A stretch of DNA of 64,000 nucleotides from UBA1231 sp045652765 (lineage in GTDB: Bacteria > Bacillota_I > Bacilli_A > ML615J-28 > CAG-313): contig JAZOLG010000003.1 of assembly GCA_045652765.1 (NCBI GenBank), forward strand, positions 1 to 64,000. The letters are read 5' to 3'. Position 1 is the stretch's first letter. Each line of letters starts with the position of its first letter. The notes beneath the pieces were generated by a model. It saw nothing but the letters and a program-made list of their open reading frames with translations, had not been told where the DNA came from and ran no database searches. This document shows positions 54,961 to 63,315 of this stretch, one piece after another. A program made the position numbers and the translations under genes.

Positions 54961-55487
54961 ATAAATGGTTTATATAATTGATAGATTTTTTCAGTTAAAT
55001 CATTCAAAGAGATTTCATTGCTATCAATTACCCAATCAGCTAATGTTTCAAGTTCTTGATTAAAAATTTTATCATCATTTTGAATACGTTTTTCTATTTC
55101 TTTAGGATCATCATGTCTTTCAATCATTCTTTTTAAACGATAATCGATTGAAGTTCTTAAATAGCAAATCTTAATTAAATCTTTTGCTTTATTAACATAA
55201 GCTTTCACACCAGCAGGTTCTAATATTACAACTTTATCACTAGATAAGTCTTCTTTTGATGTACCATAATAGTTTCCATTGTATTCAACATATTCAATAA
55301 AGAAATCACTATTTATTTTATTTAAAAAATCTTCTTTACTAATAAAATGATAATCTTTACCATTTACTTCATTAATGCGCATATTTCTTGTTGTATATGT
55401 AACAAGTTTTTTTAAATTATATTTTTCAATTAAAATTTTAGTAGCTTCTGTTTTCCCTGAAGCACTTGGTCCCACCAATATCAACAT
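54957..55487 (-). CDS. guanylate kinase-like protein (atypical)
   Basis: The protein has 176 residues from the ATG at 55487 (GTGAGTGAT before it). It has a P-loop GPSASGKT, TTRNMRINEVNGKDYHF (the GMP-binding pattern TTRxxRxxExxGxDYxF), EYNGNYYGTSKE, and the lid-like RLKRMIERHDD. These match guanylate kinase, but the central EIDVQGA-type motif is LEPAGVK, and the protein is about 25 residues shorter than typical Gmk. It may be a functional Gmk or a paralog; whether another Gmk exists elsewhere would decide. Confidence 0.75.
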   Translation of the reverse strand: MLILVGPSASGKTEATKILIEKYNLKKLVTYTTRNMRINEVNGKDYHFISKEDFLNKINSDFFIEYVEYNGNYYGTSKEDLSSDKVVILEPAGVKAYVNKAKDLIKICYLRTSIDYRLKRMIERHDDPKEIEKRIQNDDKIFNQELETLADWVIDSNEISLNDLTEKIYQLYKPFI

Positions 55488-55543
55488 AGTATCACTCACT
55501 TTTCCGTATATATTATATCATATATTAATTATAAAGTTTAAAA

Positions 55544-56029
55544 TTAACGAACTTTTTGATAAGCAATTCTTGGGGTACCATCACTAACTAGATGAATAAT
55601 ACCACATTTTTGAAAATTAAGTTTTTCAATTGCTTTTTGCATCGGAATATTTACCTCATGCGTATCAATACGCACATTATCAATCTTATCAAATGCATAA
55701 TGTACAGCCTCTTTTAAAATTCCTTTAGTTTTAAAATTACTTGCAATTCTATGAATTGTGCCATATGGTAAATCATTTAACCACTTACCATCAATTGATA
55801 AGTAACTTGGATCAATTCCTATAATTAAAGTAAATACTCCAACAATTTGATCATTTTCTTCTATAACATAAAGGTTATTTTCTTGAAGATCTTTTAAAAC
55901 AGTTTCAACACTAGGGTAACCATTAATCCATTGTAAATTGTTACCATTTTTTCGCATAAAGCTTTTAGCATCTTCATACACCCTTAAAATCTCTTCAATT
56001 TGCGACTTTTCAGCATTTTTTATAATCAT
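55544..56029 (-). CDS. GNAT family acetyltransferase
   Basis: This 161-residue protein has a GNAT fold: MIIKNAEKSQIEEILRVYEDA, VIEENDQIVGVFTLI, GTIHRIASNFKTKGI (acetyl-CoA loop region) and a C-terminal VNIPMQKAIEKLNFQKCG. The substrate could be a small molecule, antibiotic or protein; nothing nearby identifies it. GGAG precedes the ATG. It is transcribed separately from lon, which lies 37 bases upstream behind a short hairpin. Confidence 0.85.
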   Translation of the reverse strand: MIIKNAEKSQIEEILRVYEDAKSFMRKNGNNLQWINGYPSVETVLKDLQENNLYVIEENDQIVGVFTLIIGIDPSYLSIDGKWLNDLPYGTIHRIASNFKTKGILKEAVHYAFDKIDNVRIDTHEVNIPMQKAIEKLNFQKCGIIHLVSDGTPRIAYQKVR

Positions 56030-56045
56030 ATTAACTCCAATAATT

Positions 56046-56063
56046 AAAGTCCCCGAAGGGACT
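56046..56063 (-). terminator. terminator after lon
   Basis: Stem AAGTCCC/GGGACTT with a four-base loop; the T-run on the minus strand is short (TTTAATTATT), so strength is uncertain. Confidence 0.6.
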
Positions 56064-56066
56064 TAT

Positions 56067-58379
56067 TTATTTAACTAAGGCAATTTCTAATACTTCATCA
56101 ATTGTTTTTACACTAATAATTTCTAAATTAGATTTAACACTTGCCGGTATTTCATCCAAATCACGAATATTATCATTAGGGATAATAATAGTTTTCAATC
56201 CACTACGACTAGCTGCAATTGATTTTTCACGTAATCCACCAATTGGAAGAACTCTGCCTCGTAATGTAATTTCACCAGTCATACCAACATCATGACGAAC
56301 TTTGCGATTGCTTAAAGCAGAAACAAGTGCAGTTACCATTGTTACACCAGCTGATGGACCATCTTTAGGAATTGCACCCTCTGGAACATGGATATGAATA
56401 TCATTTGATTTGAATATTTTAGGATCAATATCAAATTTTTCTGCATTACTTCTTACATAACTTAATGCTGCATGAGCAGACTCTTTCATAACATCACCAA
56501 GTTTTCCGGTAATCACTAATCTTCCATCGCCAGCATAATAGCATACTTCAACCGCTAGAGTATCACCGCCATATTGCGTATAAGCAAGTCCAGTTACTAC
56601 GCCAACTTGATCGTTATCATCAACTTTATTATTTGTGAAACGACTTTTTCCTAAAATTTCTTCGATATTTTCTGCATCTACCAAAACATTTTCAACTTTT
56701 TCAGTTAAGATTTTCTTAATTGTTTTACGAATAATTGAACCAATATAACGTTCTAATTCACGTACACCAGTTTCTCTTGTATAATTTTGAATAATTGCGT
56801 AAATGGCTTGATCAGAAATTTGTAATTGTTCTTCTTTTAAACCATGTAAAGCCATTTGTTTTGGTATTAAATGACGTTTAGCAATTTCAAATTTTTCATA
56901 CTCAGTATAGCTTGAAAGTTCAACGATTTCCATACGGTCACGTAGTGGCGCAGGAATATTACCTATATAATTTGCTGTACAAATAAAAAATACTTTCGAT
57001 AAATCAAATGTTTCTTCAACATAATGATCACTAAAAATTTTATTTTGTTCCGGATCCAAAACTTCAAGTAAAGCACTTGTTGGATCTCCCTTATAATCAC
57101 TACTTAATTTATCAATTTCGTCTAATAAAAAGACAGGATTATTTGTTTTAGCTTTTGCAATACCTTGTAAAATACGACCAGGTAATGCGCCGATATAAGT
57201 ACGACGATGACCACGAATTTCGGCCTCATCACGAACACCACCAAGTGATTCTTTAATAAACTTCTTGTTTAGTGCAGTTGCAATTGATCTGGCAAGAGAT
57301 GTTTTACCAACACCTGGAGGACCTACTAAACAAAGAATTGCTTGGGGATTTTTCTTATTCATTATTTTAACAGCTAAATATTCTAAAATACGATCTTTAA
57401 CTTTTTCGAGTCCGTAATGATCGCGATCTAATTCTTCTTTAGCTTTATTGATATCATCAGAATCAACAGATTCAACATTCCAAGGTAAACTTACTAAAAA
57501 ATCAAGATATGTTCTAATGATACCAGTTTCTGGTGAATTAAAGCTTGAGCTTTGATATCTACCAAGTTCTTTTAAAGCTTTTTCTTCAACATTTTTAGGC
57601 ATATTAGCTTCTTTTATTTTAGTTCTTAAAGCCTCAACATCAGAATCTTTCTTTACTTTGTCTCCTAATTCATCTTGAATAGCACGAATCTTTTCTCTTA
57701 AATAATATTCTTTTTGACTTTCATTAATATTTTTTTTAACATCATCATCAATTTTACTTTCAATATCATGAAAATATTTATGAAGATGTAAATCTTGTAA
57801 CAACATTTTTAATCTTTCAGATAAACTTAAACATTGTAAATAACGCATTTTAGTTTTATAGTCAAATCGTAATGTACTAATTACCAAATCAGGAAATTTT
57901 TCAACATTACTTTCTTTAACGACTTTATTAAATGCTTCACGATTTTCTAGTGGTAATTTTTGTGTATCACTAGAAATTTCACCACCAATTAAATTCATTA
58001 ATGGAATAATTTCTGCTTCGTTTCCTCGGTGTTCAACACCAACTTCAACATTAACAATTAAACCATGAGCATTTTCTTTAATACCAAGAAACTTACAACG
58101 TTCTTGAACAGCAATTTTTACTCTTTTAGTATTGCCAGGCATTGACATATTAAGTAATATTTTGCCGATAACCGCAACATCCATATAAGTATTATTTGAA
58201 TCATCATTATTAGGAATTAACATTGCAACCATATTATCATATTGTTCAGCATTCTTTAATGATTCAATTTGTAAATTTCCTGATAATTCAATACGCATTT
58301 CGGTATGTGGAAATGGTATAAAATCGTTCATGATAATTGCTGGAAGTTCCATTAAATTTAAATTAACATTTTCCATCAT
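56067..58379 (-). CDS. lon: ATP-dependent protease Lon
   Basis: This 770-residue protease has the N-terminal Lon domain (FIPFPHTEMRIEL), an AAA+ domain with Walker A GPPGVGKTS and Walker B FLLDEIDKL, and a C-terminal serine protease domain with Ser in KDGPSAGVTM and Lys in LREKSIAASRSG. It degrades misfolded and regulatory proteins. AGGAGG lies very close to the first ATG; the second ATG (58376) gives a more usual spacing. It follows clpX by six bases, in the usual tig-clpX-lon order. Confidence 0.97.
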   Translation of the reverse strand: MMENVNLNLMELPAIIMNDFIPFPHTEMRIELSGNLQIESLKNAEQYDNMVAMLIPNNDDSNNTYMDVAVIGKILLNMSMPGNTKRVKIAVQERCKFLGIKENAHGLIVNVEVGVEHRGNEAEIIPLMNLIGGEISSDTQKLPLENREAFNKVVKESNVEKFPDLVISTLRFDYKTKMRYLQCLSLSERLKMLLQDLHLHKYFHDIESKIDDDVKKNINESQKEYYLREKIRAIQDELGDKVKKDSDVEALRTKIKEANMPKNVEEKALKELGRYQSSSFNSPETGIIRTYLDFLVSLPWNVESVDSDDINKAKEELDRDHYGLEKVKDRILEYLAVKIMNKKNPQAILCLVGPPGVGKTSLARSIATALNKKFIKESLGGVRDEAEIRGHRRTYIGALPGRILQGIAKAKTNNPVFLLDEIDKLSSDYKGDPTSALLEVLDPEQNKIFSDHYVEETFDLSKVFFICTANYIGNIPAPLRDRMEIVELSSYTEYEKFEIAKRHLIPKQMALHGLKEEQLQISDQAIYAIIQNYTRETGVRELERYIGSIIRKTIKKILTEKVENVLVDAENIEEILGKSRFTNNKVDDNDQVGVVTGLAYTQYGGDTLAVEVCYYAGDGRLVITGKLGDVMKESAHAALSYVRSNAEKFDIDPKIFKSNDIHIHVPEGAIPKDGPSAGVTMVTALVSALSNRKVRHDVGMTGEITLRGRVLPIGGLREKSIAASRSGLKTIIIPNDNIRDLDEIPASVKSNLEIISVKTIDEVLEIALVK

Positions 58380-58385
58380 AACCTC

Positions 58386-59555
58386 CTATATTTCTTTCAT
58401 TTCATAATTACTATGATCATCTACCGTATAATTTGTTATTGTACAGATTTTTTCTTTCCCATCATATTCTATATCAAACATTACATCTATCAAAATCTTC
58501 TCTAATTCTTGTTTCAATCCTCTTGCGCCTTTTCTAGAATTATAGGCCAAATCAACAATTTTATCAATTGCCGAATCATCAATTTTCAATGAAACATCAT
58601 CAATTTCTAACAACTTTTCATACTGAGATATCATCCCGTAATCTTTTAACAATAATATATTTTTTAATTCAACCTTAGTTAATGCATTCATTTTAACTAA
58701 TACTGGCAATCTTCCTAAAATTTCTGGAATTAAACCATATTTAATTAATTCCGAATTAACATCAACTTCTTGAATTTTACTAGTTTTCATTATTCCTAAA
58801 TATTGTTCATTATTTTTTAATTTTAATCCATCAAAAGCCCCTGCACATATAAACAATACTTTAGATGTATCAAATGTAATATACTCTTGATATGGATGTT
58901 TTCTTCCACCTTGTGGAGGAATATTAATTTGATTACCTTCAATAATCTTTAAAAGTGAATTTTGAACTCCTTCTCCACTAACATCTCTTGTTATAGAAGG
59001 ATTTTCAGACTTTCTTGCAAGTTTATCAATCTCATCAATAAAAACTATTCCCCGTTCTGCTAATTCTTTATCATAATTAGCATTTTGTAATAATCTTAAT
59101 AAAATGTTTTCAACATCTTCACCAACATAACCAGCTTCAGTATAAACAGTTGCATCAACAATAGCTAATGGAACATCAATAATTTTAGCTAAAGTTTTAG
59201 CAAGCAATGTTTTTCCACAACCACTCGGTCCAATAATTAAAACATTTGACTTTTCAATATTTAAATTATATTTAATACGTTTATAATGATTAACAATCGC
59301 TACTGAAAGAATCTTTTTAGCATCTTCTTGACCAATGACTTCTTTTGACAACTCATTATAAATAGCTTTTGGTGTTATAATTTTGGAATAATTATCTTTA
59401 TTTTTATTTGATATATTTAATATATCATAAAATAAATCTATACAATCTTCACATATGACAGCATCATCAACGCCTAACATTACGTTTTCAACATTAACTT
59501 TACTTTCACAAAATGAACATTCATATTTATCTAAAAAATTAGCATCGCTAAACAT
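58386..59555 (-). CDS. clpX: ATP-dependent Clp protease ATP-binding subunit ClpX
   Basis: This 389-residue unfoldase has a zinc-binding domain (CSFCESK and CEDC near 14-40), the AAA+ site IGPSGCGKTLLAKTLA (about 108-123), EAGYVGEDVEN pore-region sequence and FIDEIDKLAR, and a GGRKHPYQE loop. The IGF loop that docks ClpP has the equivalent position. It unfolds substrates for ClpP, whose gene is not in the window. GGTGGTGAATT precedes the ATG. Confidence 0.96.
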   Translation of the reverse strand: MFSDANFLDKYECSFCESKVNVENVMLGVDDAVICEDCIDLFYDILNISNKNKDNYSKIITPKAIYNELSKEVIGQEDAKKILSVAIVNHYKRIKYNLNIEKSNVLIIGPSGCGKTLLAKTLAKIIDVPLAIVDATVYTEAGYVGEDVENILLRLLQNANYDKELAERGIVFIDEIDKLARKSENPSITRDVSGEGVQNSLLKIIEGNQINIPPQGGRKHPYQEYITFDTSKVLFICAGAFDGLKLKNNEQYLGIMKTSKIQEVDVNSELIKYGLIPEILGRLPVLVKMNALTKVELKNILLLKDYGMISQYEKLLEIDDVSLKIDDSAIDKIVDLAYNSRKGARGLKQELEKILIDVMFDIEYDGKEKICTITNYTVDDHSNYEMKEI

Positions 59556-59619
59556 AATTCACCACCCTATTATTTATTATGGTAAATTTTGTTTAACCTA
59601 TGCTAATTTTACTTTTTAT

Positions 59620-61011
59620 TTATTCAGCTTTTTTTGTTGTTTTTTTAGCAGCTGGTTTTTTTGCAGGTGCTTTTTTTGCAGCTGGTTTTTTAGCAGGTGC
59701 TTCTTCTACTACTTCTTTTTTAGCAGGTTTAGCAGGACCATTGTTTTTCTTTAAGAATTCAAGAGCTAATTGTTTATTCATATGATATACAACATCATCT
59801 AATGAAACAACTTTTTTAGCTTTTTCTAAAGACACTTTGTTAGCTTCAGCAATTTGTTTATATTCTTCTTCAATTGCAGCTTCAGTTGGTTTTAAGTTTT
59901 CAACTTTAGCAACTTGATCGATTAATAAATCAACTTTAATTTGATATTCAGCATTTTGACGAGCAGATGCTTTGAAACTTTCTTCATTCATTCCTTGGAA
60001 TTGTAAGAACATATCAAATGGAATTTTATATTGTTCAGCTTGTTTTCTTGCTCTTTCTTCAAGTTGTTTAGCATAATTATCAATCATGCAAACTGGTAAA
60101 TCAATTGGATTATTTTCAACTAATTTGCTTAATACTTTTTGTGTATAATCTTCTTCGTAAGCATTAAGTTTAGCAGCTTTTAATTCATTTTTAACATGAG
60201 CTTCGTATTCAGCAACTGTTGATACACCTTCAATTTCAGCTTCTTTTACGAATTCTTCATCTAAAGTAGGAACAACTTTAGTTTTAACTTCGTGAGCTAA
60301 GCATTTAAATGTAGCAAGTTTTCCAGCTAATTCTTTTGCACCATAATTTTCAGGGAATGTTACTACAACATCTTTGGCTTCTTCAGCAGATAAACCAACT
60401 AATTGATCTTCAAAACCTGGAATAAAATTTCCACTTCCAAGTACTAATTCATAGTTTTCCGCTTTTCCGCCTTCAAATGCTACACCATCAACGAAACCTT
60501 CGAAATCGAATACTAATGTATCACCAAGTTCAGCTGCGCCTTCTTTAATAACATTTTCAGCTTTGGCAGATAAACGATTTTTAATAGCTTCTTCAAGTTC
60601 TTTTTTAGAAACTGTTTTTGATAAAGGTTTAATTGTTAAACCAGTATATTGTTTTAATTCAACAACTGGCATAACATAAACTTCTGCTGTATAAGTAAAT
60701 CCAGCATCATGAGAGATAGTTGCAAAATCTAAATCAATTTTAGGGTAATCAACGACTTCTAAATTGTTTTCTTCAACAGCAGTTGGATATGTTTTATTAA
60801 TTACATAGTTAACAGCTTCTTCATAAAGTGGTCCATAACCAAATCTTGAAATAAAAATGCTCATTGGCACTTTACCAGGACGGAAACCGTCAACTTTAGT
60901 ATCTTTCGCAACTTCTGGATAAACAGCTTTAATAGCTTCTCCAAATAATTCTTTAGATACTTCGATAGTTAATTTTACTTGATTGTTTGTTAATTTTTCT
61001 ACAGTACTCAT
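59620..61011 (-). CDS. tig: trigger factor with basic H1-like tail
   Basis: The chaperone has 463 residues from the ATG at 61011 (AAGGAGA upstream). It has the ribosome-binding N domain (GFRPGKVPMSIFISRFG), the PPIase domain (GDTLVFDFEGFVDGVAFEGG, NFIPGFEDQLVG) and the helical C domain. The last 38 or so residues form an Ala-Lys-Pro-rich tail with repeats of the kind PAKKPAAKK, like the C-terminus of histone H1, which ordinary trigger factor lacks. It assists nascent proteins at the ribosome exit; the tail may bind RNA or DNA. Confidence 0.95.
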   Translation of the reverse strand: MSTVEKLTNNQVKLTIEVSKELFGEAIKAVYPEVAKDTKVDGFRPGKVPMSIFISRFGYGPLYEEAVNYVINKTYPTAVEENNLEVVDYPKIDLDFATISHDAGFTYTAEVYVMPVVELKQYTGLTIKPLSKTVSKKELEEAIKNRLSAKAENVIKEGAAELGDTLVFDFEGFVDGVAFEGGKAENYELVLGSGNFIPGFEDQLVGLSAEEAKDVVVTFPENYGAKELAGKLATFKCLAHEVKTKVVPTLDEEFVKEAEIEGVSTVAEYEAHVKNELKAAKLNAYEEDYTQKVLSKLVENNPIDLPVCMIDNYAKQLEERARKQAEQYKIPFDMFLQFQGMNEESFKASARQNAEYQIKVDLLIDQVAKVENLKPTEAAIEEEYKQIAEANKVSLEKAKKVVSLDDVVYHMNKQLALEFLKKNNGPAKPAKKEVVEEAPAKKPAAKKAPAKKPAAKKTTKKAE

Positions 61012-61042
61012 TATTAAATCTCCTTGTTTTTTTATCTTATAT

Positions 61043-61071
61043 ATTATATCGCATTTTATAAATAAAATCAA
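61043..61071 (-). promoter_or_regulatory. promoter of tig(-clpX-lon)
   Basis: TTGATT (61066-61071), 17 bases and TATAAT (61043-61048) on the minus strand, 32 bases before the tig start. Confidence 0.8.
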
Positions 61072-61080
61072 TTTATTAAC

Positions 61081-62046
61081 TTAAAATCTTTTAAACCATT
61101 CAATTGTCTTATTAACTAATCCCAAAAATTCAGTCTCAGTTAAGTCTAATTCTTTAATCGCCAAAGAATTATCAAACGTTTTTTTGTCATTTAATGTTTT
61201 AATTGCCATTTTTGTATAAACAGGTTTCTTTTTAGTTATTTTATAATATAGTGGAGAAAACCATGTTCCGACTATTGTAAGCCAATAAGGTGAATAAATC
61301 ATAATTGGCTTTTTACCAAGGCCTTTATATATTGTCTTAAAAAACTCTTTAATTGTTACATCTTTACCAGTTACTAAATAAACAGGACTTGGGCATTTCA
61401 AACTAGCTTTATATATTGCCATACAAACTGCATCAACATCTACAAAGTTATAATTACCTCTTGTATAAAAACATATTTTTTTATTGATACAATTTTTAAC
61501 AACACTACCTTGTGAAGATACTTTAAAATCTCTTGTTCCAAGAACTGCTGATGGACATATGATACATCCTTCAATTAAACCTTGTTTAATTGCCTTCAAA
61601 ACATAATCACTAGCCATGGCTTTAGTTATACCATAATAAGTATCTAGACCATTCAATAAAAACTCTGTTGGTTCTTTTACGGTCATATTTTTACCAGGTA
61701 TTGCATCTGTTGAGCTAAGATAAATAAACTTCTTTACTTTTTTATTTATACATGTTTGTAATAAATTTATAGTAGCTTCAACATTTACCTTCATCATTTG
61801 TTCTACTTGTTTTTCGGTAATATCAATTACACCAGCTGAATGAATGACAATTGAATCTGGTTCAATAGCTTTTTCTATAAATTCTTTATCTGATAAGTCA
61901 CCTATTAACTTACAACAATTAAATTCAATTATTGATGGATCTTTAATGTTTCTAATTAATATCGTAACATCATGACCAAGACTTAATAATAATTTCACCA
62001 AGTTATTGCCAATATGACCTGTTGCACCGGTAACAATATATTTCAT
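61081..62046 (-). CDS. NAD-dependent epimerase/dehydratase family protein
   Basis: This 321-residue short-chain dehydrogenase of the extended type has the nucleotide-binding motif VTGATGHIGNNL (5-16), the sequence IHSAGV, FIYLSSTDA, and the catalytic YYGITKAMA (YxxxK). It resembles dihydroflavonol-4-reductase/3-beta-HSD-like epimerases acting on unknown sugars or carbonyls. AAGAGGTG precedes the ATG. It is divergent from the small XRE regulator and may be controlled by it. Confidence 0.87.
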   Translation of the reverse strand: MKYIVTGATGHIGNNLVKLLLSLGHDVTILIRNIKDPSIIEFNCCKLIGDLSDKEFIEKAIEPDSIVIHSAGVIDITEKQVEQMMKVNVEATINLLQTCINKKVKKFIYLSSTDAIPGKNMTVKEPTEFLLNGLDTYYGITKAMASDYVLKAIKQGLIEGCIICPSAVLGTRDFKVSSQGSVVKNCINKKICFYTRGNYNFVDVDAVCMAIYKASLKCPSPVYLVTGKDVTIKEFFKTIYKGLGKKPIMIYSPYWLTIVGTWFSPLYYKITKKKPVYTKMAIKTLNDKKTFDNSLAIKELDLTETEFLGLVNKTIEWFKRF

Positions 62047-62061
62047 AACACACCTCTTAGT

Positions 62062-62090
62062 TTGACAAATACCTCTTATTTTAGTATAAT
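62062..62090 (+). promoter_or_regulatory. promoter of XRE regulator
   Basis: TTGACA (62062-62067), 17 bases and TATAAT (62085-62090). The short repeat ACCTCTTA occurs at 62052-62059 and 62071-62078 around the -35 box and in reverse at 62100-62106; it may be an operator, but the outer copies also contain ribosome sites. Confidence 0.85.
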
Positions 62091-62109
62091 ATAAAAAGAG
62101 AGGTACAAT

Positions 62110-62436
62110 ATGACTAATAAATTTGCAGAAAGATTAAAATTCTTAATCAAAGAAAACAAACTTAAATATAAAGACATAGAGAATAAAACTGGTATTAAAG
62201 CTTATACAATAAGAAACTATGTCAATAAAATTTGTGAACCAGATATTAAAGCAGTAGTAATACTAGCAGATTTATTCTGTGTATCAACAGACTATATCAT
62301 TGGTTATAGTGACTCATTCATCCCAGAGTACATGAAAGAAGCCATTGAAAGATTCAAATCAGAATTAAATGCTGCTCTTAATAACTTTAACGACAATGTT
62401 AATATTTTATCTGCAAATCATAAACGTCGTTGTTAA
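62110..62436 (+). CDS. small XRE-family regulator
   Basis: This 108-residue protein has an XRE HTH domain (FAERLKFLIKENKLKYKDIENKTGI; about residues 4-62, with SVSTDYIIGYSD-like ending STDYIIGYSD) and a charged helical tail (about 70-108) that could dimerise. It is like repressor-type regulators and is divergent from the epimerase gene. AGAGGT precedes the ATG. The inducer is unknown. Confidence 0.85.
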   Translation: MTNKFAERLKFLIKENKLKYKDIENKTGIKAYTIRNYVNKICEPDIKAVVILADLFCVSTDYIIGYSDSFIPEYMKEAIERFKSELNAALNNFNDNVNILSANHKRRC

Positions 62437-62465
62437 TTATATCATAAAACTAAATTTTTTACAAA

Positions 62466-62497
62466 AATAAGCCATTTCTAAATGAAATGGCTTATTT
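62466..62497. terminator. bidirectional terminator, XRE and speD-like genes
   Basis: Stem AATAAGCCATTT/AAATGGCTTATT with a loop of about seven bases lies between the convergent genes, with T-rich flanks in both directions. Confidence 0.8.
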
Positions 62498-62499
62498 TT

Positions 62500-63306
62500 T
62501 TATTTATATTTACTTACTTTTTGCCATTTAGCATTTGCAAGTAACGTATCTTTATCAATGTTTGATTTAACTAAATAAATATGTTTAGTTCCACGTGATA
62601 CTAATTGATTTGAAACTACTTTACCAAATTGTTCAAAATATTGTGGTACTAAAGTAAAATCAAATGGAGCACAAGAGAAAATGTCAGCATAAATCTTATT
62701 AGCTTTATAATCATAATGTAAAGAAATATGACTTTGTGCAATTACAATGATACCAGATAGGTAGTTGGGATTTTCCATACTACTTTTAATAATGAATGGA
62801 CGAGTAATTGGATCCATATCAATATCAAGTGCCATTTTTTCTAAGAAGTCAAACATTTCTTCCATAGAAGTTGGTCTAGAACATTCAATTTCGGACATTA
62901 CGTGTGGACCAAAATCAACACTTGATTCATATTCTCCGATTTCAAATAATCTTTCACTTCGATTACGGCAAATCATTTTTGATTTAGTTTCATTAAAGTG
63001 TAAAGCATTTAAGAAGAAATTATACACACCTTGTTCATCAAAATCTTTTGTCGAAAAAACATCAACAAAGTAACATTCACGAACTGGGAATGTATGAATA
63101 GTTACATGTCCGCCATCAAGCATCACAAATGCGCTAATTCCAATGTCTTCTTTTACTTTACCATAATAATATGGAATAATTGTTGGTGGACAAATAGGAT
63201 CTAAATCTAACTCATAAGTTAAATTTGTAAGTACATCATTAATAGCTTTCATATCATCTAATTGTGAAGATATTCCGCCGTAACAATCAATTGTAATATG
63301 TTTCAT
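62500..63306 (-). CDS. speD: tandem-domain SpeD-like decarboxylase
   Basis: This 268-residue protein consists of two SpeD (S-adenosylmethionine decarboxylase) domains in a row. Residues 65-90 and 191-216 align without gaps: GGHVTIH and QSHISLH, each followed by a matching VDVFS/ADIFS block. The C-half keeps the pyruvoyl precursor Ser192, His197 and Cys212; the N-half has Gly66 and Thr86 in those places, so only the C-half can self-process. Usual bacterial SpeD is one domain (about 120-140 residues). Products could be decarboxylated SAM, or agmatine if it is an arginine-decarboxylating homolog, since agmatinase lies nine bases upstream. GAGGTTTT precedes the ATG. Confidence 0.8.
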   Translation of the reverse strand: MKHITIDCYGGISSQLDDMKAINDVLTNLTYELDLDPICPPTIIPYYYGKVKEDIGISAFVMLDGGHVTIHTFPVRECYFVDVFSTKDFDEQGVYNFFLNALHFNETKSKMICRNRSERLFEIGEYESSVDFGPHVMSEIECSRPTSMEEMFDFLEKMALDIDMDPITRPFIIKSSMENPNYLSGIIVIAQSHISLHYDYKANKIYADIFSCAPFDFTLVPQYFEQFGKVVSNQLVSRGTKHIYLVKSNIDKDTLLANAKWQKVSKYK

Positions 63307-63315
63307 AAAACCTCG

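Noticed and set aside
59620..59760. Plus-strand frames opposite the trigger factor tail (Phe/Ala-rich)
   Set aside because: They are the complement of the Lys/Ala repeats and have no ribosome site.
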